From: Sphingobium sp.
GTDB taxonomy: Bacteria > Pseudomonadota > Alphaproteobacteria > Sphingomonadales > Sphingomonadaceae
Direction of reading: 5' to 3'
Length of the DNA stretch: 59,805 bases
NCBI GenBank assembly: GCA_023266575.1
Contig: JAHFPV010000018.1
Coordinates: 1 to 59,805, forward strand
Shown: positions 17,551 through 25,696 of the stretch, in pieces
Numbering within the stretch: the first letter of the stretch is position 1
How the letters are laid out: the number at the start of each line of letters is the position of its first letter
Notes under the pieces: model-generated
Seen by the model: the letters and a program-made list of their open reading frames with translations, nothing else
The model's database searches: none
Told to the model about the DNA's origin: nothing
Translations under genes and position numbers: made by a program

Positions 17551-18717
17551 TTACTCCGTCCGCGTCATCTTCAGCCGCCCGCCCTTGACCGCAAAGGCCA
17601 GCCGCCCCTCGACCAGATCAACCGCATCACGACCATATTGTTCGTAGCGCCAGCCTTCCAGGATCGAGAGGTCGCTCCGCACCCCCGCCGCCAACGCTTC
17701 AATATCGTCGCTCCGCGCCAGCAAACGCGACGCGACATTGATGTCGCGCGACCGGATCTTGAGCAGCAGCTTGAGCAGATCGGCGACCAGCGCCCCATCC
17801 TTGCCCAGACCCGGACGGCGCGGCTCGCGGTCGGGCATTTCGTCCTTGGCCAGCGGCTGCTGCTTGCCCAGCGCCGCCATCAGCCGCGCGCCGATATCAT
17901 TGGTCCGCCAGGTGGCGGACAGGCCGCGCACCTTGCCCAGATCCTCTTGGCTACGCGGCGGGTGGCTGGCGATGTCGGCCAGCGTTTCATCCTTGACGAT
18001 GCGCCCGCGCGGCAGATTCTTCTCCTGCGCCTCAATCTCGCGCCACGCCGCCAGCGCTTTCAACCGCCCCAGCACATCGGCCTTCTTGCTGGCGATGCGG
18101 ACGCGCTTCCACGCATCTTCGGGCAGCGTCTCATAATGGCTGGGATCGCTGATCCGCTCCATTTCCTGGTCCAGCCAGTCGCCGCGCCCGGTCTTGCGCA
18201 ATTCTTCCAGCATCTTGGGGAAAATCTGGATGAGGTAGGTGACGTCGCCGATCGCATAGTCGATCTGGCGCTTGTCGAGCGGGCGGCGCGCCCAGTCGGT
18301 AAAGCGCGCGCCCTTGTCCAGCTGCACGCCCAGCCATGCCTCGACCAGATTTCCGTAGCCAATCTGTTCGCCCAGCCCCAATGCCATCGCGGCGATCTGC
18401 GTATCGAACATCGGGTGCGGGGTCTTGCCGGTCAGATTGTGGACAATCTCGATGTCCTGCCCGCCGGCATGAAAGATTTTCAGCACATCCTCATTATCGA
18501 CCATCAGGTCGAGCAGGGGCTTCAAATCGATGCCCGGTGCCTTGGGGTCGATGGCGGCGGCTTCGTCCGCGTCGGCCACCTGGATCAGGCAGAGTTCGGG
18601 CCAATAGCTGTTTTCGCGCATGAATTCCGTGTCGATGGCGACATAGGGGGATTTGGCGATGCGGGCGCAAAAATCGGAAAGTGTCTTGCTGTCGGTAATC
18701 AGCGGATGGATTTGCAT
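17551..18717 (-). CDS. rnd: Ribonuclease D
   Basis: A 388-residue 3'-5' exoribonuclease that trims tRNA and other stable RNA. The DEDDy exonuclease motifs are YVAIDTEFMRENSYW (~27-40, motif I), KIFHAGGQDIEIVHN (~80, motif II) and YAIGDVTYLIQIF (~155, motif III with Tyr). An HRDC-like helical C-terminal half follows (REIEAQEKNLPRGRIVKDET is the typical HRDC entry). The length is standard. It is followed closely by the I78 inhibitor gene. Confidence 0.95.
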   Translation of the reverse strand: MQIHPLITDSKTLSDFCARIAKSPYVAIDTEFMRENSYWPELCLIQVADADEAAAIDPKAPGIDLKPLLDLMVDNEDVLKIFHAGGQDIEIVHNLTGKTPHPMFDTQIAAMALGLGEQIGYGNLVEAWLGVQLDKGARFTDWARRPLDKRQIDYAIGDVTYLIQIFPKMLEELRKTGRGDWLDQEMERISDPSHYETLPEDAWKRVRIASKKADVLGRLKALAAWREIEAQEKNLPRGRIVKDETLADIASHPPRSQEDLGKVRGLSATWRTNDIGARLMAALGKQQPLAKDEMPDREPRRPGLGKDGALVADLLKLLLKIRSRDINVASRLLARSDDIEALAAGVRSDLSILEGWRYEQYGRDAVDLVEGRLAFAVKGGRLKMTRTE

Positions 18718-18842
18718 ATGGTCATCGATCTTATTATGGGCAGGCCCGCTCCCTGGCGGGCTGGTCGTAGTGACCTTATGCCCATAGCCTGCCGTCAGGG
18801 CTTTGTCATTTCCGTAAAACGAAGCTGAAAGACCAAAACGCC

Positions 18843-20627
18843 ATGCACGCCTATCGCACCCATACTTGCGGCGCCCTTCGTGAAGCTGATGTCGCCGCGA
18901 CCGTGCGCCTGTCCGGCTGGGTGCATCGCAAGCGCGACCATGGCGGGGTGCTGTTCGTCGATCTGCGCGACCATTATGGCATTACCCAGGTGGTGGCGAA
19001 GGCGGACAGCGACGCGCTGCGCGTGCTGGAGGGGCTGCGGCTCGAATCGGTGGTGACGATCGACGGCGCGGTCGTGGCGCGCGGTCCCGAAGCGACCAAT
19101 CCCAAAATGGAAACCGGCACGATCGAGGTCGTCGCCGACGCCGTCACCGTGCTGTCGACCGCCGCCGAACTGCCGCTGCCGGTGGCGGGCGAGCAGGACT
19201 ATCCTGAAGATATCCGCCTGCGTTACCGCTTCCTCGACCTGCGGCGCGAGACGCTGCACGCCAATATCGTCAAGCGGACCAAGATCATTTCGGACATGCG
19301 CCGCCGCATGGAAGGCGCAGGCTTTACCGAATATTCGACGCCGATCCTGACCGCGTCCAGCCCGGAAGGCGCGCGCGACTTTCTGGTCCCCAGCCGCATC
19401 CATCCGGGCAAATTCTACGCCCTGCCGCAGGCCCCGCAGCAATATAAGCAGCTGCTGATGGTGGCAGGCTTCGACCGCTATTTCCAGATCGCCCCCTGCT
19501 TCCGCGATGAAGATCCGCGCGCCGACCGGCTGCCGGGCGAATTCTACCAGCTCGACCTGGAGATGAGCTTCGTCACCCAGGAAGAAGTGTGGGACACGAT
19601 GGAGCCGGTGATCGCCCAGGTGTTCGAACAATTTGCCGATGGCAAGCCGGTCACGCCAGCGGGCAGCTTCCCGCGCATCCCGCACGCTGAGGCATTGCTA
19701 AAATATGGCAGCGACAAGCCGGACCTGCGCAACCCGATCATCATTCAGGATGTGACCGACCATTTCGTCGGCTCCGGCTTCGGCATCTTTGCCAGCCTGG
19801 TCGAAAGCGGCAGCGTGATCCGTGCCGTCCCGGCACCGGGCGCTGGCGCTGGCAGCCGCAAATTCTTCGATGAAATGAACAATTGGGCGCGGGGCGAGGG
19901 CTATTCGGGCCTTGGCTATATCAACATCAAGGACGGCGTGCCCGGCGGCCCGATCGCCAAGAACCATGGCGAGGAAGCGACCGCCAAGCTGGTCGCGGCG
20001 CTGGGCCTTGGCGCCAATGATGGTGTATTTTTCGCCGCTGGCAAGGAATCGCAGGCGGCCAAGCTGGCTGGCCTCGCCCGTAACCGTGTGGCCGAGACGC
20101 TCGACCTCATCGACAAGGACCGGTTCGACCTGTGCTGGATCGTCGACTTCCCCTTCTACGAATATGATGAGGACACAAAGTCGGTCGATTTCGCGCACAA
20201 CCCCTTCTCTATGCCGCAGGGTGGCCTCGATGCGCTGAACAATCAGGACCCGCTGACCATCAATGCGTTCCAATATGACATGGTCTGCAACGGGTTCGAG
20301 ATCGCGTCGGGTTCGATCCGCAACCAGTCGCCAGAGCTGATGGTCAAGGCGTTCGAGCTTGTCGGCCTGTCCCAACAGGATGTCGAGGATCGCTTCGGCG
20401 GCCTCTATCGCGCCTTCCAATATGGCGCGCCGCCCCATGGTGGCATGGCCGCGGGCGTCGACCGCATCGTGATGCTGCTGTGCGGCGCGCAGAATCTGCG
20501 CGAAATCACGCTGTTCCCGATGAACCAGAAGGCCGAGGACCTGCTGATGGGCGCGCCCAGCGCCGCCGAATTCAAGCAGCTGCGCGAATTGCATGTCCGC
20601 GTGGTGGAGCCGCAGGCCAAGGGGTGA
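18843..20627 (+). CDS. aspS: Aspartyl-tRNA synthetase
   Basis: A 594-residue class II synthetase. The OB-fold anticodon-binding N-terminus has [20 protein letters not shown]. Motif 2 is seen in [20 protein letters not shown], preceded by [10 protein letters not shown]-like [20 protein letters not shown], and motif 3 in [21 protein letters not shown] bacterial-type GAD insertion domain lies between (~290-400). Bacterial AspRS of this type is often non-discriminating in alphaproteobacteria lacking AsnRS, charging both tRNA-Asp and tRNA-Asn; that cannot be decided from this window. It has its own 125-bp upstream region with a GC-rich hairpin. Confidence 0.97.
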   Translation: MHAYRTHTCGALREADVAATVRLSGWVHRKRDHGGVLFVDLRDHYGITQVVAKADSDALRVLEGLRLESVVTIDGAVVARGPEATNPKMETGTIEVVADAVTVLSTAAELPLPVAGEQDYPEDIRLRYRFLDLRRETLHANIVKRTKIISDMRRRMEGAGFTEYSTPILTASSPEGARDFLVPSRIHPGKFYALPQAPQQYKQLLMVAGFDRYFQIAPCFRDEDPRADRLPGEFYQLDLEMSFVTQEEVWDTMEPVIAQVFEQFADGKPVTPAGSFPRIPHAEALLKYGSDKPDLRNPIIIQDVTDHFVGSGFGIFASLVESGSVIRAVPAPGAGAGSRKFFDEMNNWARGEGYSGLGYINIKDGVPGGPIAKNHGEEATAKLVAALGLGANDGVFFAAGKESQAAKLAGLARNRVAETLDLIDKDRFDLCWIVDFPFYEYDEDTKSVDFAHNPFSMPQGGLDALNNQDPLTINAFQYDMVCNGFEIASGSIRNQSPELMVKAFELVGLSQQDVEDRFGGLYRAFQYGAPPHGGMAAGVDRIVMLLCGAQNLREITLFPMNQKAEDLLMGAPSAAEFKQLRELHVRVVEPQAKG

Positions 20628-20639
20628 GTTTTCCTTTTT

Positions 20640-20722
20640 CGTCATGCTGAACTTGCTTCAGCATCCAGGGTGTCGGACACAGTCTCTGTCGCCCTGGATG
20701 CCGGATCTGGTCCGGCATGACG
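20640..20722. repeat. Intergenic palindromic repeat, CGTCATGCTGAACTTG family
   Basis: Two arms face each other: CGTCATGCTGAACTTGCTTC starts at 20640, with CAGGG at the inner end, and CCCTGGATGCCGGATC runs out to GGCATGACG at 20722. Inner bases pair as CCAGGG/CCCTGG. A related copy is at 24931-25020. The family is common between genes in sphingomonads and resembles REP elements; this copy lies between aspS and the PPK2 gene and could fold in RNA. Confidence 0.75.
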
Positions 20723-20739
20723 ATTGAGGATTGCTGCCC

Positions 20740-21531
20740 ATGACCATCGACCTTGCGACCCACGAATCCGCGCCGAAATATGACGGCGATTATGACGCCA
20801 CTCTGGCCGCGCTTCAGCAGCGCCTCGCCAAGATTCAGGTCGCCCATATCCTGCACAAGCGCCGCAGCGTCATCTTGCTGGAGGGCTGGGACGCGGCGGG
20901 GAAGGGTGGCATCATCAAGCGGATGTCGGCCGACTGGGACCCGCGCTACTATCAGGTCCATCCCATCGCCGCCCCCAATGAGGTGGAGCGGGATCATCAT
21001 TTCCTCTGGCGTTTCTGGACGCGCTTGCCCGCCAGCGGCAATATCGCGATCTTCGACCGCAGCTGGTATGGCCGGGTGCTGGTGGAGCGGGTCGAGGGCT
21101 TTGCCAAGAAGGCCGACTGGAAACGCGGCTATGACGAGATCAATGCCTTTGAAAAGCAGCAGATCGACGCGGGCATGAACATCGTCAAACTGTTCGTCCA
21201 CATCACTCAGGAAACGCAGGACAAGCAACTGGCCGAGCGGCTTGATGTGCCGTGGAAGCGCTGGAAAACCGGCGCCGACGATTATCGCAACCGGGCGAAA
21301 CGCGCCGACTATCTGGACGCGATGCACGCCATGTTCAAAAAGACCGACACGAAACATGCGCCCTGGCACGTCATCGACAATAATCACCGCAAGGGCGGCC
21401 GCATCGCCGCGCTCACCTATATGGCGGAACGGCTGGAGGCGCTGGTGCCGATGGATTTTCCGGCGGCCGACCCGGCGGTGGTGAAACTGGCCAAGCAGGC
21501 TTTTGGCTACCAGCCCGCTAAATCCGAATAA
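20740..21531 (+). CDS. Polyphosphate kinase 2 family protein
   Basis: A 263-residue single-domain PPK2. It has the Walker A VILLEGWDAAGKGGIIKRM (~48-60), the HHFLWRFWTRLPASGNIAIF stretch, and the lid and Walker B region FDRSWYGRVLVERVEG (~110), followed by WKRWKTGADDYRNRAKRADY, all typical. PPK2 enzymes phosphorylate NDP or NMP with polyphosphate; the class (I, II or III) cannot be set by eye. ATG 20740 is used; a TTG nine bases upstream is also in frame. Confidence 0.93.
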   Translation: MTIDLATHESAPKYDGDYDATLAALQQRLAKIQVAHILHKRRSVILLEGWDAAGKGGIIKRMSADWDPRYYQVHPIAAPNEVERDHHFLWRFWTRLPASGNIAIFDRSWYGRVLVERVEGFAKKADWKRGYDEINAFEKQQIDAGMNIVKLFVHITQETQDKQLAERLDVPWKRWKTGADDYRNRAKRADYLDAMHAMFKKTDTKHAPWHVIDNNHRKGGRIAALTYMAERLEALVPMDFPAADPAVVKLAKQAFGYQPAKSE

Positions 21532-21615
21532 AATACAGCAAAAACAGACGCTTGTAACAAAAGTGTCATGAAATTCTAACGGCTCGTTTACCATTGGGCG
21601 GCTAAGGCTTTGGCC

Positions 21616-22929
21616 ATGTTTCACGCCCCTATATCCACACCTGATGCACCCGGCCTGGCCGAGTTGCCATTGGCGCAGGACAAGCCGGTGATCCGGCTGG
21701 GGCGTCCGCTCAGTGAGGCGGTGGATTGTTTCCAGCAGGATTCCGCCCTGCGCCTGCTGCCGGTGCTGGACGCACGCAACAGGCCTGTCGGCGCAATTTA
21801 TGAGCGCGACATGCGCCGCATCCTGTTCAATCCCTTCGGCCATGCCCTGCTGCGCAACCCCAGTTTCGGCGGGCGGCTGGATGATCATGTCCGCCCTTGC
21901 GCTCATGTGGACCGGCGCGCGAGCGTGGACAGGCTGGTCGATCTCTATGCCGCGCAGGGGACCGCGTGCGAGGGGCTGATCGTGACCGATGATGGGCGCT
22001 ATGCCGGGGTGCTGGACGGCACCCTGCTGCTGCGACTGACCGCGCAGCGCGACACGCGGGTGGCGCTGGCGCGGTCGGAACGGATCGAACAGATCCGGCG
22101 GGAAAGCGCCAGCTTTCAGGGCGATGTCGCCCTGTTGATCGCGGACATGGTGGCGATGGCCGATCAGTTGTCGGCGCTCGCGAGCCAAGCGGCCGAGCGC
22201 GCGGCGGGCGATGGCGCGGACAGCGCGGCTATGGCGGTGGCCGCCGCGCAGACGGCCGATCGTCTGGCGGGCATCGCGGCGGGCGGCGTCGAACTGGGCC
22301 AGATATTTCAGGCGATGGACAGCGAGGCGCGTGACGCTGGCGCTGCGATGCGCGACGCCGCCGCGCGCAGCCGCGCAGGCATGGCGCAGGGTGAGGCGCT
22401 GCGAACCGAGACAGAGAATATTGGCGAGGTCGTCGCCCTGATCGACAGCATTGCGGGCGCAACGGCGATGCTGGCGCTCAACGCCAGCATCGAGGCGGCG
22501 CGCGCGGGCGAGGCAGGGCAGGGCTTTGCCGTCGTCGCGCGCGAGGTAAAGTCGCTGGCGCAACAGACGCGCGATGCCGCAGCGGGCATTGCCGGGCGGA
22601 TCGCGCATGTCCGCGCGACCGTGGCCGATGTGGCGGCGGGGCATATGCATATGGACGCGGCCATGACCCGTGCCGACCGACTGTCCGCCGCCCTGTTCGA
22701 CGCGGTTGCCCGGCAGGCCGCCTTCAGCCGCGCCATTGCCGACAGCGTGGCGGAGGCAGGGTCCTCCAGCGATCATATCCGTACCGGGGCGCAGGCGATC
22801 AGCGGCAATGCGGATGCGACCGTGCTGGGCGCGCGGGCCATGCAATCGGTCGCGCAAAGGCTGGCCGGGGAAGCCCATCGGCTGGAGGCGCGCGCGGGCG
22901 GTTTCATCATGGCGATCCGCGCAACCTGA
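21616..22929 (+). CDS. Soluble methyl-accepting chemotaxis-like protein with N-terminal CBS pair
   Basis: A 437-residue protein without membrane segments. Residues ~20-150 look like a CBS-type pair ([20 protein letters not shown] and [20 protein letters not shown]). Residues ~180-430 form the long coiled coil of a chemoreceptor signalling domain; the hairpin tip region is [20 protein letters not shown] followed by [20 protein letters not shown]. No chemotaxis genes are adjacent. Adenine-nucleotide sensing by the CBS pair is an inference. ATG 21616 is used; a TTG six bases upstream is in frame. Confidence 0.85.
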   Translation: MFHAPISTPDAPGLAELPLAQDKPVIRLGRPLSEAVDCFQQDSALRLLPVLDARNRPVGAIYERDMRRILFNPFGHALLRNPSFGGRLDDHVRPCAHVDRRASVDRLVDLYAAQGTACEGLIVTDDGRYAGVLDGTLLLRLTAQRDTRVALARSERIEQIRRESASFQGDVALLIADMVAMADQLSALASQAAERAAGDGADSAAMAVAAAQTADRLAGIAAGGVELGQIFQAMDSEARDAGAAMRDAAARSRAGMAQGEALRTETENIGEVVALIDSIAGATAMLALNASIEAARAGEAGQGFAVVAREVKSLAQQTRDAAAGIAGRIAHVRATVADVAAGHMHMDAAMTRADRLSAALFDAVARQAAFSRAIADSVAEAGSSSDHIRTGAQAISGNADATVLGARAMQSVAQRLAGEAHRLEARAGGFIMAIRAT

Positions 22930-23003
22930 CGATCGGCAGAAATCCCTCTGGCATCGCGCGCAAATGGCGATAGGCTGTGCATCCATAAAAAGGAGAGGAA
23001 GCC

Positions 23004-23189
23004 ATGCTCGTCATGTTCGTGGGCACTGACCGCACCGAAACCGCCGTCAACGCGTCGCAAGTCACCTTCGTCTCGTCCGTCAATGACGGCACCCGCATCC
23101 GCTTTGGCGAAGGCCGCAGCGTGACCGTGACCGAACCGATCGCCGAAGTGCTGGACAGCCTCAACCGGTCGCTGCGCCCGCACGATTAG
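23004..23189 (+). CDS. Small conserved-looking protein, function unknown
   Basis: A 61-residue protein beginning MLVMFVGTDRTETAVNASQV and ending in a short Asp-containing tail. A strong AGGAGAGG lies 7-8 bases upstream of the ATG, which supports translation. The content is a probable small beta-barrel (VTFVSSVNDGTRIRFGEGRS) with no family recognised. It stands alone between the chemoreceptor-like gene and the GMC oxidoreductase gene. Confidence 0.7.
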   Translation: MLVMFVGTDRTETAVNASQVTFVSSVNDGTRIRFGEGRSVTVTEPIAEVLDSLNRSLRPHD

Positions 23190-23265
23190 GGGGCGATATA
23201 TCGCCCGCCCGGCTTGCGGCGGGCGACCTTTTCGCGCCATGGTCGCGGGCGGAGAGGTAGATACG

Positions 23266-24870
23266 ATGCCCCGCGATTTCGGCGCCTATGACTATATCAT
23301 CCTGGGCGCGGGCAGCGCAGGGTGCGTGCTGGCCAACCGGCTGAGCGCGAACCCGTCAACCCGCGTCCTGCTGCTGGAGGCGGGCGGCAAGGATGACTGG
23401 CTGTGGATCAAGGTGCCGGTCGGCTATCTCTATTGCATCGGCAATCCGCGCACCGACTGGTGCCTCAAGACGGAGGAGGAAGCAGGGCTGGGTGGCCGGT
23501 CGATCGGCTATCCGCGTGGCCGGGTGCTGGGCGGTTCTTCCTCGATCAACGGTATGATCTATATGCGCGGTCAGGCGCGCGACTATGATGGCTGGCGGCA
23601 GGCGGGCAATATCGGCTGGAGCTGGGACGATGTGCTGCCCTATTTCAAGCGCGCGCAGGATCATTTCGGCGGGCCGAGCGACGCGCACGGCGCAGGCGGC
23701 GAGATACGGGTCGAACGGCAGCGGTTGCGCTGGGACTTGCTGGAGAAGTTTCGCGAAGCCGCGCGGCAATATGGCGTGCCGCACAGCGATGATTTCAACG
23801 GGGGCGACAATCTGGGGTCGGGCTATTTCGAGGTGACGCAGAAGCGCGGGCGGCGCTGGAGCGCGGCAGATGCTTTCCTGCGCCCGGCGATGAAACGGCC
23901 CAATCTGCGCGTCGTCACCGGGGCGAGCATCGACCGGGTGATCATCAAGGATCGGCGCGCAACCGGCGTGCGCTTCCTGCTGGACGGTGAAGCGTGCGAG
24001 GCGAGGGCCGAGGGCGAAATATTGCTCAGTTCAGGCGCGATCGGATCACCGGCGATCCTCCAGCGGTCTGGCATTGGCGACGGCAGCAAACTCGCGGCGC
24101 TGGGTATCGATAGCGTCCATCACTTGCCCGGCGTGGGCGAGAATTTGCAGGATCACCTCCAGATACGTTGTGCGTGGCAAGTTACCGGCGCAGTGACGCT
24201 CAATGCGCGGGCGTCGTCCTTGCTGGGCAAGGCATGGATGGGGATGGAATATCTCGCCCGCCGGTCCGGCCCGATGGCGATGGCACCGAGCCAGCTGGGG
24301 CTGTTCGTGAAATCCAGCCCGCGCTTTGAAACCGCAAACCTACAATATCATGTCCAGCCTTTGAGCCTGGCCGCCTTCGGCGGCGCGCTCGATCCCTTTC
24401 CCGCTTTTACCGCCAGCGTGTGCAATTTGCGGCCGCAGAGCCGGGGAAGCGTTTGGGTGGGGTCAGCAGACCCAATGGCCGCGCCCGCGATCCGGCCCAA
24501 TTATCTCTCGGCAGCCGAGGACCAACAGGTCGCGGTGGAGGCGGTGCGGGTGACGCGCGCCATCGTCGGACAGGCGGCGCTCGCCCCTTACGCCCCGCGC
24601 GAATTCCGCCCCGGCCCGGAGCGGGAGGATGATGCGGCGATACTGGAAGGCGTCGGCGCAATCGCCAGCAGCATCTTCCATCCCGTCGGCACCGCCGCGA
24701 TGGGCACGGGATCGCGCGCCGTCGTGGACGCGCAATTGCGGATGCATGGCATCGACGCACTGCGCGTGGTCGATGCGTCGGTGATGCCCACGATCACGTC
24801 CGGCAACACCAATGCGCCGGTGATGATGATCGCGGAAAAGGCAGCGGCGATGGTGCTGGGGCGAGGGTAG
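23266..24870 (+). CDS. GMC-family FAD-dependent oxidoreductase (choline dehydrogenase-like)
   Basis: A 534-residue flavoprotein. The FAD-binding Rossmann motif is YIILGAGSAGCVLANRL (~9-25), the GMC signature 1 is GRVLGGSSSINGMIYMRGQA (~85-105), signature 2 is in LLSSGAIGSPAILQRSGIGD (~255), and the C-terminal active-site block is SSIFHPVGTAAMG with the later VDASVMPTITSGNTNAPVMM. These enzymes oxidise alcohols such as choline or medium-chain alcohols; the substrate is undetermined. ATG 23266 has GGAGAGG upstream. Confidence 0.92.
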   Translation: MPRDFGAYDYIILGAGSAGCVLANRLSANPSTRVLLLEAGGKDDWLWIKVPVGYLYCIGNPRTDWCLKTEEEAGLGGRSIGYPRGRVLGGSSSINGMIYMRGQARDYDGWRQAGNIGWSWDDVLPYFKRAQDHFGGPSDAHGAGGEIRVERQRLRWDLLEKFREAARQYGVPHSDDFNGGDNLGSGYFEVTQKRGRRWSAADAFLRPAMKRPNLRVVTGASIDRVIIKDRRATGVRFLLDGEACEARAEGEILLSSGAIGSPAILQRSGIGDGSKLAALGIDSVHHLPGVGENLQDHLQIRCAWQVTGAVTLNARASSLLGKAWMGMEYLARRSGPMAMAPSQLGLFVKSSPRFETANLQYHVQPLSLAAFGGALDPFPAFTASVCNLRPQSRGSVWVGSADPMAAPAIRPNYLSAAEDQQVAVEAVRVTRAIVGQAALAPYAPREFRPGPEREDDAAILEGVGAIASSIFHPVGTAAMGTGSRAVVDAQLRMHGIDALRVVDASVMPTITSGNTNAPVMMIAEKAAAMVLGRG

Positions 24871-24930
24871 GGTGTGGTGATTGTCCCGTTGCAGGCAGGG
24901 TATCGTATATGAAGCTGTCCCCTCCTTCAT

Positions 24931-25020
24931 CGTCATCCTGAACTTGTTTCAGGATCCATTTCTCGTTCTGCGCGGTGACTTTTGGGGCATGATGGATACT
25001 GAAACAAGTTCAGCATGACG
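24931..25020. repeat. Intergenic palindromic repeat, CGTCATGCTGAACTTG family
   Basis: It opens with CGTCATCCTGAACTTGTTTC at 24931, then AGGATCCATT, and closes with GGATACTGAAACAAGTTCAG then CATGACG at 25020. It is a second copy of the element at 20640-20722, with divergent centre. It lies between the convergent GMC oxidoreductase and greB genes, where a bidirectional terminator would be useful. Confidence 0.75.
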
Positions 25021-25082
25021 AAGTTAAATGACGAGTGTTCTTATGCGATTACCCTGCCCTTGCAGGGGAGATTTAGGGATTG

Positions 25083-25568
25083 TCACCCCGGATAGCTTAT
25101 CCCCATCACCTCATATTCCTTCTCGCCCGACGGCAGCACCACACGGCGCAGGTCGCCCACCGCTGCGCCGCGCAGCGCGCGGGCGATAGGGGAGGACCAG
25201 CCGATCCGGCCTGCCTCGATATCGGTTTCGTCATTGCCGACCAGCGTGACGGTGCGGTGGTTGTCATCCTCGTCGGCGATCGTAACGGTCGCACCGAAAT
25301 AGACGCGGGCTTTGTCCGGCTGAGCGCGGGCATCGACGACCTTGGCGTCCTTCATCTTCTTCGACAGGCGTTTCAGCTGGAAGTCGATCTCCCGCATCCG
25401 CTTGCGGCCATAAAGATAGTCGCCATTTTCGGAGCGGTCGCCATTGCCCGCCGCCCAGCTCACCACCTCGACGATCGCGGGCCGCTCGACGCCCAGCAGA
25501 TGGTCATATTCGGCGCGCAGTTTGGCGAAGCCTTCGGGCGAGATATAATTGGGATACGGGGTGGTCAT
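25083..25568 (-). CDS. greB: Transcription elongation factor GreB
   Basis: A 161-residue Gre factor that rescues backtracked RNA polymerase by stimulating transcript cleavage. The N-terminal coiled coil starts YISPEGFAKLRAEYDHLL and carries the acidic tip in GNGDRSENGDYLYGRKRMRE, the usual GreB string rather than GreA. The C-terminal FKBP-like domain has VYFGATVTIADEDDNHRTVT and GWSSPIARALRGAAVGD. Start: ATG 25568. Confidence 0.93.
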   Translation of the reverse strand: MTTPYPNYISPEGFAKLRAEYDHLLGVERPAIVEVVSWAAGNGDRSENGDYLYGRKRMREIDFQLKRLSKKMKDAKVVDARAQPDKARVYFGATVTIADEDDNHRTVTLVGNDETDIEAGRIGWSSPIARALRGAAVGDLRRVVLPSGEKEYEVMGISYPG

Positions 25569-25583
25569 CCGTCTATCCCATAA

Positions 25584-25683
25584 CCGTTCGGGCTGAGCTT
25601 GTCGAAGCCCTCGCCTGAGCGGAGCGAAGGTGCTTCACCTGCGGCTCAGCAGAACCCTTCGACTTCGCTCAGGGCGAACGGAG
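25584..25683. repeat. Intergenic palindromic repeat, GTTCGGGCTGAGCTTGTCGA family
   Basis: CCGTTCGGGCTGAGCTTGTC begins at 25584, continuing GAAG. The opposed arm, CCCTTCGACTTCGCTCAGGG then CGAACGGAG, ends at 25683. The element is in the 128-bp gap between the same-strand genes for the lytic transglycosylase and GreB. A related copy lies at 35112-35190, and a single degraded arm at about 88-115. Confidence 0.75.
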
Positions 25684-25696
25684 GGAGGGGGCGGCC

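Noticed and set aside
18718-18842. GC-rich hairpin in the aspS leader as a possible T-box or other riboswitch
   Set aside because: No T-box motif is present, the leader is short, and T-boxes are not expected in this group; only a simple stem is seen.
20572-22986. An 804-codon open frame on the minus strand opposite aspS, the PPK2 gene and the chemoreceptor-like gene
   Set aside because: Its composition is that of a high-GC antisense shadow; the plus-strand genes have full family motifs and ribosome-binding sites.
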